Of a DNA stretch of 64,000 nt, positions 8,162 through 15,568 are shown in pieces. The DNA lies in the NCBI GenBank assembly GCA_017309115.1, contig JAFLEF010000005.1, forward strand, positions 124,001 to 188,000, written 5' to 3'. The notes beneath the pieces were generated by a model. The model made no database searches. It saw only the letters and a list, made by a program, of their open reading frames with translations, and had not been told where the DNA came from. Position 1 is the stretch's first letter. Every line of letters starts with the position of its first letter. The DNA comes from Verrucomicrobiota bacterium. Its GTDB lineage: Bacteria > Verrucomicrobiota > Verrucomicrobiia > Limisphaerales > UBA9464. Position numbers and translations under genes: made by a program.

Positions 8162-10035
8162 TCCCGGCCTCCGCCCATCCATTTGCGTGCCCACAATTCC
8201 AAACAGATCAAAGCCCAGAGCTTTTGGGCTTCCCGCGGGGACTGCTGACCGCCGCGACTGAAGACTTCTTTGACGGCCTTAGGTTCCAACCAGGTGTGGA
8301 GTGACAACGACGGAGCTTCGGCCAGTTCCGTCACCAACGGTCGGAGCGGACCGGAGAACCAGGTGAGGAGCGGGGCGTCAAATCCGCGTTTCTGACGTTG
8401 CAGGATTTCCGGAGGCAGGAGGTCGGCCGCGGCCTGTTTGAGGAGCCATTTGGAGCCCTTGGAGTTGAGCTTCAGCTTCGGCGGGATCGCGGCCATGAAT
8501 TCAAACACCACATGATCCAGCAGCGGACTGCGAACTTCCAACGACTCCTTCATCGAGACCCGGTCAACCTTGACGAGGATTCCCGCGGACAGATAGCCGG
8601 CCAGGTCCAGGGTCTGAAGCTGGGAGAGGAGCGGTAGGGAACGGGCCGACTGCACAATGGCCGCGCGGTTGAGGTCAGCGTCGAATCCGCCCAGGACGTT
8701 ACGAAACGAAGGTTGATAGAGTTGGTGCCGTTCCCGGGTGCTGAAGTAGGGACTGGCTTGGCGCCAGATCGCGGGGCTCTGGTTGAGGTTCTGGAAGTAC
8801 TCGCCGTATTTGGGCGGGAGCAACGGGCTGAGACCACGCGCAAGCGAGCCCAAAGGACCAGGTAGAGCTTGCTGTAGGCGGGCCTGGCGCCAGGCTCGCC
8901 GATACCAGGTGTAGCCCCCGAAGACCTCGTCTCCACCGTCGCCGCTGAGGGCCACGGTTAGGCTGTGGCGGGCGACCCGGGAAACGAACCACGTGGGAAC
9001 CATGGAATCGTCGGCGAAAGGCTCATCCAGGTGGTTGACCAGATCCTCAGCTGATTCCGCCAAATGCCGAGGCGAGACAACTTTGTGAAAGTGATTGGTT
9101 CCGCAGTGACGGGCCATCAAATGCGAGTAGTGGCTTTCGTCGTTGGGGTCGTCCTCGAAGCCGATCGAGAAAGTCCGGATTTGTTTGGGGGAATGACGGG
9201 CCATCAACGCCACGACGATGCTGCTGTCGAGGCCTCCGCTCAGAAAGGCCCCGAGCGGAACTTCGCTGATCAGACGGATCTGAACGGCGAGTTCCAAATG
9301 GGCGCGCAGTTCCTTGGCCAGAACGTCGGCCGGTTCCGTGCGCCATTCCGACTCCGGCAGCAGGGTCGGCTCCCAGTATCGGGTCAACGTGGTGCCACCT
9401 CGGGCATCAACGACCAGAGTGTGTCCTGGCGGTAGCTTGCGAATGTTTTGGAAAATTGAGCGGGGCGCGTTGATGAAGCCTTCGGCCAGATATTCATCAA
9501 GAGCCTGGGCCTCGAGCTCGAGGGGCAGATCCCGGATCTCCCGAAGAACTTTGAGTTCCGAGCCGAACACTAACCGACCACCGTGAAGGCTGTAGTAGAG
9601 GGGCTTTTTCCCGAAGCGATCGACCGAAAGGGTCATCTGCTGCTGGCGACTGTCCCAAATGGCAAACGCGAACATGCCCCGCAGCCGCTTCACACCCGCG
9701 GCTCCGTACTCCTCGAAGTTGTGGAGAATGGTCTCGGTATCGCCCCGGGTCCGGAAGGTGTGGCGTTGGACCAGGTCGGCGCGTAGTTCGGCGAAGTTAT
9801 AGACCTCTCCGTTGAAGACGATCCAGGTGGAGTCGTCCTCGTTGGCCATGGGTTGATGACTGGTGGCCACGTCGACGATCGCCAGACGGCGAAATCCCAG
9901 GCCGACCGGACCCACCGTATGCAAACCTTCCTCGTCCGGACCCCGGTGCGAGATCCGGCGAGTCATCGCCGCCAGGAGACTTCGATCAACGGGTTCCCCC
10001 GTTGCGAAATTCCAGATTCCACAAATGCCACACAT
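8158..10035 (-). CDS. asnB: Asparagine synthase (glutamine-hydrolysing)
   Basis: A 625-residue AsnB-type enzyme. Cys2 (M-C-G-I-C-G-I-W) is the glutaminase nucleophile of the class II amidotransferase domain, and S-G-G-L-D-S-S is the ATP-pyrophosphatase loop of the synthetase domain. Many bacterial AsnB proteins of this length sit in exopolysaccharide or cell-surface clusters, where they may amidate sugar acids rather than make free asparagine; the overlapping downstream glycosyltransferase and the divergent acyltransferase pair fit that, but it is inference. The start is fixed by the N-terminal cysteine. It is transcribed first in the asnB-GT4 pair, divergently from the MBOAT gene. Confidence 0.93.
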   Translation of the reverse strand: MCGICGIWNFATGEPVDRSLLAAMTRRISHRGPDEEGLHTVGPVGLGFRRLAIVDVATSHQPMANEDDSTWIVFNGEVYNFAELRADLVQRHTFRTRGDTETILHNFEEYGAAGVKRLRGMFAFAIWDSRQQQMTLSVDRFGKKPLYYSLHGGRLVFGSELKVLREIRDLPLELEAQALDEYLAEGFINAPRSIFQNIRKLPPGHTLVVDARGGTTLTRYWEPTLLPESEWRTEPADVLAKELRAHLELAVQIRLISEVPLGAFLSGGLDSSIVVALMARHSPKQIRTFSIGFEDDPNDESHYSHLMARHCGTNHFHKVVSPRHLAESAEDLVNHLDEPFADDSMVPTWFVSRVARHSLTVALSGDGGDEVFGGYTWYRRAWRQARLQQALPGPLGSLARGLSPLLPPKYGEYFQNLNQSPAIWRQASPYFSTRERHQLYQPSFRNVLGGFDADLNRAAIVQSARSLPLLSQLQTLDLAGYLSAGILVKVDRVSMKESLEVRSPLLDHVVFEFMAAIPPKLKLNSKGSKWLLKQAAADLLPPEILQRQKRGFDAPLLTWFSGPLRPLVTELAEAPSLSLHTWLEPKAVKEVFSRGGQQSPREAQKLWALICLELWARKWMGGGRE

Positions 10036-10210
10036 GCAATCAGCCGCGAAGCGTCGTCGGTCGCTTCACGGAACGGGTGGGAGTGTCGTCATGTCGCCAA
10101 TCGACTCAACTTGATTGTCGGTGGAAGTGAAGTCCCTCAACCGCGGGCGCCTCGCGAAACGACTTGTTCCGGACGACTCCGGCTCGTTAGCTAGGGCGGT
10201 CCGTCCCGCC

Positions 10211-11656
10211 ATGTTGTTCGTCAGTTGGTCGTTCGCTGTCTTTCTGCCGGTTGTCTTCGCGCTCCATTACTGGGGGCGAAGCATGGGCTGGCAAGTGAGT
10301 GTGCTGACCCTTGGCAGTTTTCTTTTCTACGGTTGGGCGAATCCGAAACTCATCCCTCTGCTCGCGATTGCATGTTTGGCCAACAGCGTCGCATCGGTGG
10401 AACTGATGGCGCCGAATCGATCGGCTGCCCGCCGTCGTCGCACGCTGGTACTGGCCTTGATCTTCAATTTGGGAACCCTGGCCTTCTTCAAATACGCCGC
10501 GCTGCTCGGTGATCTGTTGTTGCCGGAGGTTCTGTGGAAGAAATGGGGTCCGTGGCTCACCAGTATTCCGCTGCCCGTCGGAATCTCCTTCTTCACCTTT
10601 CAGGGCATCAGTCTGGTGGTGGATGCCTGGTATGCCGGAACTAAAGGGATTCCCGGGCTGCCTTCGCCCACGACTCCGGAATTGAAGGGAAGGCATTATG
10701 GCAAGGTCACGTTCTTCAAAGCATTCTTTCCCCAACTGATTGCAGGGCCAATCGTCAAAGCCGGGGACTTCTTTTTCCAGATCGGTCCGAAGCGGTTCGC
10801 CGAGATCCGGTGGGACCCAGCGATCAAGACGCTGATTCTGGGCTTTTTTCTTAAGATGGTGGTCGCGGACAATCTCAAGGAGGTGACGTCCACCATTCGG
10901 TACCCTGATTTCCTCGAGATCCCGCGGATCAATCTGATCGCTCTGGTCTATGCGTTTTCGTTCCAGTTGCTCGCCGACTTCGCCGGATACTCGCTCATTG
11001 CGATCGGTCTGGGTCGGCTGTTTGGCTACGAGTTGCCGCCCAACTTCAACTTCCCGTATCTGAGCCGCAGCATCACGGAGTTCTGGCGAAGGTGGCATCT
11101 GACCCTGTCTTCCTGGCTCCGGGAGTACCTGTACATTCCGCTTGGAGGAAGCCGGCGGGGCGAATGGATGACCTATCGAAACCTCTTTCTAGTGATGTTT
11201 CTGGGTGGACTGTGGCATGGCGCGGCCTGGAGCTATGCCGCCTGGGGCACTGCGCACGGCATTCTGTTGGCGGGTGAACGATTTTTTCTCAGACAACATA
11301 AGGTGGCGGAGGAGAATCGGTGGACATTTTTGGGGGCGGTTCGAGCTGTGGTGGTCTTCTCGGTGGTGACTTTGTTGTGGCTGCTGTTTCAACTGCGGGA
11401 GTTCCGCCACGCGGTGGCATATGTCTCGGGAATAATAAATCAGTCGGGGCCACCGCAGCTCCAGGCCCTTTATGTCATAGGCCTGTTCTCGTTGCCGGTG
11501 GTGCTGTGGCATATCTGGGGCGCGTTGGAACAGTGGCGGCGGGGTTGGTCGCCAGAACGGACAGGACGCGTCAGCATCATCGGCCACGCAGTGATGCTCT
11601 TCCTCATCATCACTAACTCCGGACCACCCGGAGAGTTCATCTATTTCCAATTCTAG
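10211..11656 (+). CDS. MBOAT family O-acyltransferase (AlgI-like)
   Basis: A polytopic membrane protein that moves acyl groups, usually acetyl, across the membrane onto polysaccharide. I place the start at ATG 10211 (481 residues) because an in-frame extension to 10115 adds a hydrophilic, non-family N-terminus before the first membrane helix. The family block W-R-R-W-H-L-T-L-S-S-W-L-R-E-Y-L-Y-I-P-L-G-G is present in order, followed by L-W-H-G-A-A-W-S, whose histidine is the presumed catalytic residue. It is followed after 3 bases by an SGNH-like partner, the usual pairing (as AlgI with AlgJ/AlgX) in O-acetylation systems. Confidence 0.92.
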   Translation: MLFVSWSFAVFLPVVFALHYWGRSMGWQVSVLTLGSFLFYGWANPKLIPLLAIACLANSVASVELMAPNRSAARRRRTLVLALIFNLGTLAFFKYAALLGDLLLPEVLWKKWGPWLTSIPLPVGISFFTFQGISLVVDAWYAGTKGIPGLPSPTTPELKGRHYGKVTFFKAFFPQLIAGPIVKAGDFFFQIGPKRFAEIRWDPAIKTLILGFFLKMVVADNLKEVTSTIRYPDFLEIPRINLIALVYAFSFQLLADFAGYSLIAIGLGRLFGYELPPNFNFPYLSRSITEFWRRWHLTLSSWLREYLYIPLGGSRRGEWMTYRNLFLVMFLGGLWHGAAWSYAAWGTAHGILLAGERFFLRQHKVAEENRWTFLGAVRAVVVFSVVTLLWLLFQLREFRHAVAYVSGIINQSGPPQLQALYVIGLFSLPVVLWHIWGALEQWRRGWSPERTGRVSIIGHAVMLFLIITNSGPPGEFIYFQF

Positions 11657-11659
11657 CCC

Positions 11660-12499
11660 GTGAGTTCCGCCACCCAGACCCGGCGCATTCTGCTGCTAAC
11701 AGCGGTGCTCTGCGTCATCTGGATCGGGCTCGGTTCCTGGTTGCCCCGACCTGAACTGGCCGAAACAAATTACGTGGCCAATCGACTGCGGATCGAGCGG
11801 TTCTTGTTGGATTCCGCGCCTTCGAATGTGGTGGTGGGAACGTCCCTCTCGGGTCGTCTCCAGCCGTCCTTCTTCTCGGGAACGACGCTCGCGAGCATGG
11901 CCAATCTAGGCCTCGATGGGGCAAACCCCGACACCGGTCTGACATTGGTCCTGAAACAAGCCCGGCCTCCAGAACGGGTGTTTCTCGAGGTCCACCGACT
12001 GATCATGCCGCCGGGAGCTAACGACACCCAGTTGTTGAATCTCACCCAGGGTCCAGGGCTCGAGCTGAGCCGGTGGGCGGCTCTAACCCGGGCGATGAGC
12101 CGTCCCAGCACTGTGCTCTACGGTTGGCTGAAGGGGCAGCAATCCGGAGGCGGATCAACGGTAACCCCCGGATCCCAGATAACCCGGCCGGGAACTGTCA
12201 CCGTTGAGCCGGATCCGAAATGGGCGCCGCGAATCCGGGAGAAGGTTCGGCAGGTCGAGGCTCGGGGAACGAAAGTGTATCTGCTGCGGTTGCCCGTGGG
12301 CCGGGAGAATCCTGTGGACGCCCAGGCGAAAAGTTTTGCTGACGAAGCGTCAATGGAATTGGGACTACCTTTGGTGGACCTCTACCGGCTCAGCCAAGCT
12401 GAGGGCGTGGAGATTCGGTACACGGATGGACTGCATCTGACTCCGCAGAGTGCGGTCTGGCTTGCCGGTCGACTCGCGCAGGCGGTGTCATCAAAATAG
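11660..12499 (+). CDS. SGNH hydrolase-like partner of the acyltransferase
   Basis: A 279-residue protein starting with GTG three bases after the MBOAT gene. Residues 9-28 form a membrane anchor or signal, so the rest should be extracytoplasmic. V-V-G-T-S-L-S (Ser62) resembles the block I nucleophile of SGNH hydrolases, and Y-T-D-G-L-H-L-T-P near the end (Asp256, His259) matches the D-x-x-H block V. Proteins of this type accept the acyl group exported by an MBOAT protein and attach it to polysaccharide. Overall similarity to AlgJ/AlgX is weak, so the function rests on the active-site motifs and on the pairing. Confidence 0.75.
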   Translation: MSSATQTRRILLLTAVLCVIWIGLGSWLPRPELAETNYVANRLRIERFLLDSAPSNVVVGTSLSGRLQPSFFSGTTLASMANLGLDGANPDTGLTLVLKQARPPERVFLEVHRLIMPPGANDTQLLNLTQGPGLELSRWAALTRAMSRPSTVLYGWLKGQQSGGGSTVTPGSQITRPGTVTVEPDPKWAPRIREKVRQVEARGTKVYLLRLPVGRENPVDAQAKSFADEASMELGLPLVDLYRLSQAEGVEIRYTDGLHLTPQSAVWLAGRLAQAVSSK

Positions 12500-12553
12500 C
12501 CTCGCTATCGGTGGTTTTGGGGGGAAACTGGGCACTCTGGAACGGGAAGACCC

Positions 12554-12802
12554 ATGAATTGGAAACGTTTGATCGTAGTGGTTGTCTTCTGCTTGTCCTT
12601 TGGAGCTGTGGTCGGAGCGGTGCTGGGATATGTCCTCCAACGGTTCACGGAGGAGTTCTCCTACCGGGGTGAGAGTTGGATTGACGAGCTCGGAGTCGGA
12701 ACAGCGTATGGAGCGGGATTGGGTCTGGTGGCAGGTGGGGTCTTGGCGCTGCTGACGGTGGTTCGGCTGCTGAGTAAGGCGAGCCGGAGCGGTCGGCGTT
12801 AA
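12554..12802 (+). CDS. Small two-helix membrane protein, unknown
   Basis: An 82-residue protein with two hydrophobic segments, about residues 6-28 and 48-70, separated by a polar loop (Y-R-G-E-S-W-I-D-E-L). Both helices are Gly/Ala-rich, which favours close helix packing. It starts with ATG after a purine-rich stretch (GGAACGGGAAGACCC). It lies 54 bases after the SGNH-like gene and may be in the same transcript, but nothing ties it to acylation. I do not recognise the family. Confidence 0.6.
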   Translation: MNWKRLIVVVVFCLSFGAVVGAVLGYVLQRFTEEFSYRGESWIDELGVGTAYGAGLGLVAGGVLALLTVVRLLSKASRSGRR

Positions 12803-12806
12803 GCGA

Positions 12807-13757
12807 CTAACTGCGAACTCCCCAACGGAACGGATCGCGAGGATCCAGGCGCAGACGGCACTCGGCTGTGACGAAGGCGGTTCCTCGAATGACCGGGGCG
12901 ATTATTCCTTGCTCGCGATCTAGCCAGCGGAAGTGGCCTTCGAAGGACGATCCCAAAATGCTTTCCTGAATCCAGGGCTCGTTTTCGGCCAGCTTTCCGG
13001 AGGCCGCCAGACACGCCAGCTTGGCACTGGTGCCAGTACCGCAGGGCGAGCGGTCGTAGGCCTTGCCGGGACAGAGAACAAAGTTACGGGAGTGACCGCC
13101 GGCGCGGCCGGGACTGAAGAGTTCCACGTGATCTACTTCTGGAAAACCCTGTTCATTAACCGCTTGCCGAATCTTCCAGGTGATCTCGGTCAAGCGCTCC
13201 ACCTGAGACAGATCCAGTGACCAAGGATGGGATTCGACCAGAAAGAACCAGTTTCCCCCCCAGGACACATCGCCTCGGATGGGGCCCAGCCCAGGAACTT
13301 CGATACTGACCTGGGCGGCCTTGCGATAGCTCGGGACATTCGTGAGGGAGACACCGCCATCCGGATGCAACGTGGCGGTCACCGGCCCCACCGGAGTATC
13401 TAGGAGATGGTCCCCCGGTCCGATCCGTCCGAGATGGGCCAGGGTCACCATCAGGCCAATGGTCCCGTGGCCACACATTCCTAGGTAGCCCACGTTGTTG
13501 AAGAAGATAACACCGGTGACCGCCTGAGGGCTAACGGGAGGAACCAGGAGTGCCCCCACCATGACGTCCGAGCCCCGAGGTTCGTTGACGACCGCTGATC
13601 GGAAGTGGTCGAACTCCGTTCGGAACTGGGTGACTTGGTCAGGAAGTGGACCGGGCCGGAGGGGTGGTCCCCCGGCAATCACCACGCGCGTGGGTTCGCC
13701 GCCGGTGTGGGAATCCACGACATCCAGAACCCTGGTAGAGTCGGCGGTTGAAGTCAT
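12807..13757 (-). CDS. 4-hydroxyproline 2-epimerase / proline racemase family
   Basis: A 316-residue enzyme when started at ATG 13757, just ahead of the conserved V-D-S-H-T-G-G-E-P-T-R-V. Both catalytic cysteines are present: Cys95 in G-M-C-G-H-G-T-I-G and Cys239 in S-P-C-G-T-G-T-S-A. Having both points to an epimerase or racemase rather than the trans-3-hydroxyproline dehydratase branch, which has threonine at one position. The likely reaction interconverts trans-4-hydroxy-L-proline and cis-4-hydroxy-D-proline. An upstream extension to 13994 would overlap the aldo/keto reductase gene and lacks family similarity. It is downstream of that reductase on the same strand. Confidence 0.88.
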   Translation of the reverse strand: MTSTADSTRVLDVVDSHTGGEPTRVVIAGGPPLRPGPLPDQVTQFRTEFDHFRSAVVNEPRGSDVMVGALLVPPVSPQAVTGVIFFNNVGYLGMCGHGTIGLMVTLAHLGRIGPGDHLLDTPVGPVTATLHPDGGVSLTNVPSYRKAAQVSIEVPGLGPIRGDVSWGGNWFFLVESHPWSLDLSQVERLTEITWKIRQAVNEQGFPEVDHVELFSPGRAGGHSRNFVLCPGKAYDRSPCGTGTSAKLACLAASGKLAENEPWIQESILGSSFEGHFRWLDREQGIIAPVIRGTAFVTAECRLRLDPRDPFRWGVRS

Positions 13758-13852
13758 CGGCTGTGAGTCTGAGGGGAATTGATCCCGGGGTCTTGTACCG
13801 AACCGAGTGGGCCGAAGGAGCTTCACGCACACTGGTTCAATCTCTTCCCGAG

Positions 13853-14989
13853 TCAGCCGTGGGTGTAGGCAAGATCCTGAGCGGGATCGATTTTCCATCG
13901 CTCCGCGACTTGAGCGAGGTCCCGGGAGACTGACCACTGATCGGGGAGAGGATCGGCCGTATGTCGAACACTCGCACCCTTCAGGGCCATGCACCCCCGG
14001 TTGTTGCCGACCCGGGCGATCAGGTCCAATTCGTCTTCCGTTAACGTGAACGAAGGGAGTTCAGCCAACTCGCGAAGTTTGGTGGAAATGGCTTTGGTTT
14101 CAGGCCCCTGCTCTTCGATCAGCGTTGGCACAACACTTTGGATCGCAGTCTGTTGCAGACACCAACCGCAGGCCAGTTGGAGCGGTGTCAAGCCATGTTT
14201 TCGGGCAATCGGGCGCAATTCCTCGAGTTTGGCGGTCGCGGCTTCGACCCATCCGGGAGGACGGAACGAACGGTGATCGGCAGTTCCAAAGCTGTGTCCG
14301 GGCTTCACGTCATCGCTAAAGATGCCGCCGTAGTCCACGACCCGGGCCATCAATCGAACGTCGTGGGCTTGGGCCGCCGGGAGTACGAGCGAGCCGGGCC
14401 AGGGTTCGAAGGGATTGAGAATGATCATTCCCCAATCGATCAGGGGCCCAAACCGTTCGAAACACTGGATGAGATCCAAGGTAAAGCCATTGGCCGGCCC
14501 AGGTGCTACGCCTAGGGACTCGGTCAGACGCTGGTCCACCAAGCGGCTGAGGCCATTCCAGACCCGATCGCTGCTGTAGCCGATGGAGTCGGGATTGTGC
14601 AGAAGGATAACATCGAAGTGGTCGGTCTGAAGCCGTTCCAACGCCTTCTCGGTCGCCATTTCGAGGTAGCTCCCATAGTCCTGCGCGCTGCGGATTCGCG
14701 GATCGGTAAAGCGGGGAAAGCCCTTCGCTCCATCTCGTTTTGCCGAATAGAAGTCGTGACCGATCAGGCCAACCAAGCTGTAGGAGTCCCGTGGAATGCC
14801 GGACAAGGCTCGACCGAGGAGGGAGTCCGCGGCGCCGCTGGCATAAACATCGGCGGTGACGAAGGTGCGAACGCCAAGCGCATGAGCTTCGCGAACCAGC
14901 TGAATCCAGCGGTCTTCCGGAAGGGGCACTCCATAGTTCATGAAACGACCTCCATTCCAGGTTCCAAAGGCGGTGCGGGTGACGTCCAT
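13853..14989 (-). CDS. Aldo/keto reductase family protein
   Basis: A 378-residue TIM-barrel oxidoreductase, started at ATG 14989 just before the conserved T-A-F-G-T-W-N-G-G-R. The barrel motifs include F-V-T-A-D-V-Y-A-S-G (Asp and Tyr of the catalytic tetrad), D-V-I-L-L-H-N-P-D (His) and V-V-P-T-L near the cofactor-binding end. The tetrad lysine, normally in a T-K motif after the second strand, is not obvious: that strand reads L-V-G-L-I-G-H-D. It may therefore act on an unusual substrate or be catalytically altered. The downstream neighbour is the hydroxyproline epimerase, so a joint role in amino-acid or sugar catabolism is possible but unproven. Confidence 0.8.
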   Translation of the reverse strand: MDVTRTAFGTWNGGRFMNYGVPLPEDRWIQLVREAHALGVRTFVTADVYASGAADSLLGRALSGIPRDSYSLVGLIGHDFYSAKRDGAKGFPRFTDPRIRSAQDYGSYLEMATEKALERLQTDHFDVILLHNPDSIGYSSDRVWNGLSRLVDQRLTESLGVAPGPANGFTLDLIQCFERFGPLIDWGMIILNPFEPWPGSLVLPAAQAHDVRLMARVVDYGGIFSDDVKPGHSFGTADHRSFRPPGWVEAATAKLEELRPIARKHGLTPLQLACGWCLQQTAIQSVVPTLIEEQGPETKAISTKLRELAELPSFTLTEDELDLIARVGNNRGCMALKGASVRHTADPLPDQWSVSRDLAQVAERWKIDPAQDLAYTHG

Positions 14990-15114
14990 AGCAGGCCGAC
15001 AGTTAAATTCACCGTGGTCGGAGCGGCAATTGTCAGGTGCGGGAAGTTTCGGAAAACACGGGGGATAACTCGGCATTGTCGGAACTGAACCAAGGTGAGA
15101 CGGTCGAACTCGTC

Positions 15115-15441
15115 ATGCGAGCAGGACTGGGAAGAGGACTGAACACCCTGATGGATCGCCCCCGCGCGAACGCGGCGACTGCGGCGGATCGGTCAGGTGT
15201 GCAGTTGTTCCTTGTGAAGCCAAGCCCGACTCCGCCAGCCCCGCCGGCGCAGCCCCTGAGTCGAGTGGAGCCGAGGGGACTCTCCCGAGCCCTCTGGATT
15301 CTGGACGGACTCTTGGTGCTAACAGCGCTTTCGATTCTGTGGATCCCAATCCTCGATCGAGTCGCGGCGCTGGTGCTGGGATCTTGGTTGATCAGTATGG
15401 CTTCGGCTTTGGGGGTATTGGCGACGCTGGGGAGACGGTGA
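15115..15441 (+). CDS. Small membrane protein with ParB-like N-terminal peptide
   Basis: A 108-residue protein if started at ATG 15115 (an in-frame start at 15037 adds 26 residues). The N-terminus reads M-R-A-G-L-G-R-G-L-N-T-L-M, which closely resembles the first residues of ParB/Spo0J proteins (G-L-G-R-G-L-x-x-L), the peptide that contacts and stimulates the ParA ATPase. A Pro-rich linker follows, then two hydrophobic helices, about residues 62-82 and 86-106, and the chain ends R-R. There is no ParB CTPase, helix-turn-helix or dimerisation domain. It sits directly upstream of a parS-like palindrome and mnmG. A role in ParA-linked positioning at the membrane is inference. Confidence 0.6.
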   Translation: MRAGLGRGLNTLMDRPRANAATAADRSGVQLFLVKPSPTPPAPPAQPLSRVEPRGLSRALWILDGLLVLTALSILWIPILDRVAALVLGSWLISMASALGVLATLGRR

Positions 15442-15461
15442 TGAGGAGAGGATCGGGGAAT

Positions 15462-15477
15462 TGTTCCACGTGGAACA
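15462..15477. promoter_or_regulatory. parS-like centromere site 1
   Basis: The 16-base perfect palindrome TGTTCCACGTGGAACA fits the broadly conserved bacterial parS consensus (tGTTnCACGTGnAACa), the binding site of chromosomal ParB. The symmetry extends one base each side (15461-15478). It lies in the 127-base gap between the small membrane protein and mnmG. An identical copy is present 825 bases downstream. No parA or parB gene is in the window. Confidence 0.85.
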
Positions 15478-15568
15478 ATGGGTACCTGACTTCGGCTTAG
15501 TGAAACGTGGCGATTACCCACAACTCTCCGCTGGTTCATGTCCGAAGATCGGCTAAAACCGGGGGGCA

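Noticed and set aside
15514-15522. DnaA-box-like TTACCCACA near parS
   Set aside because: A single copy with one mismatch is expected by chance; no cluster or AT-rich unwinding element accompanies it.
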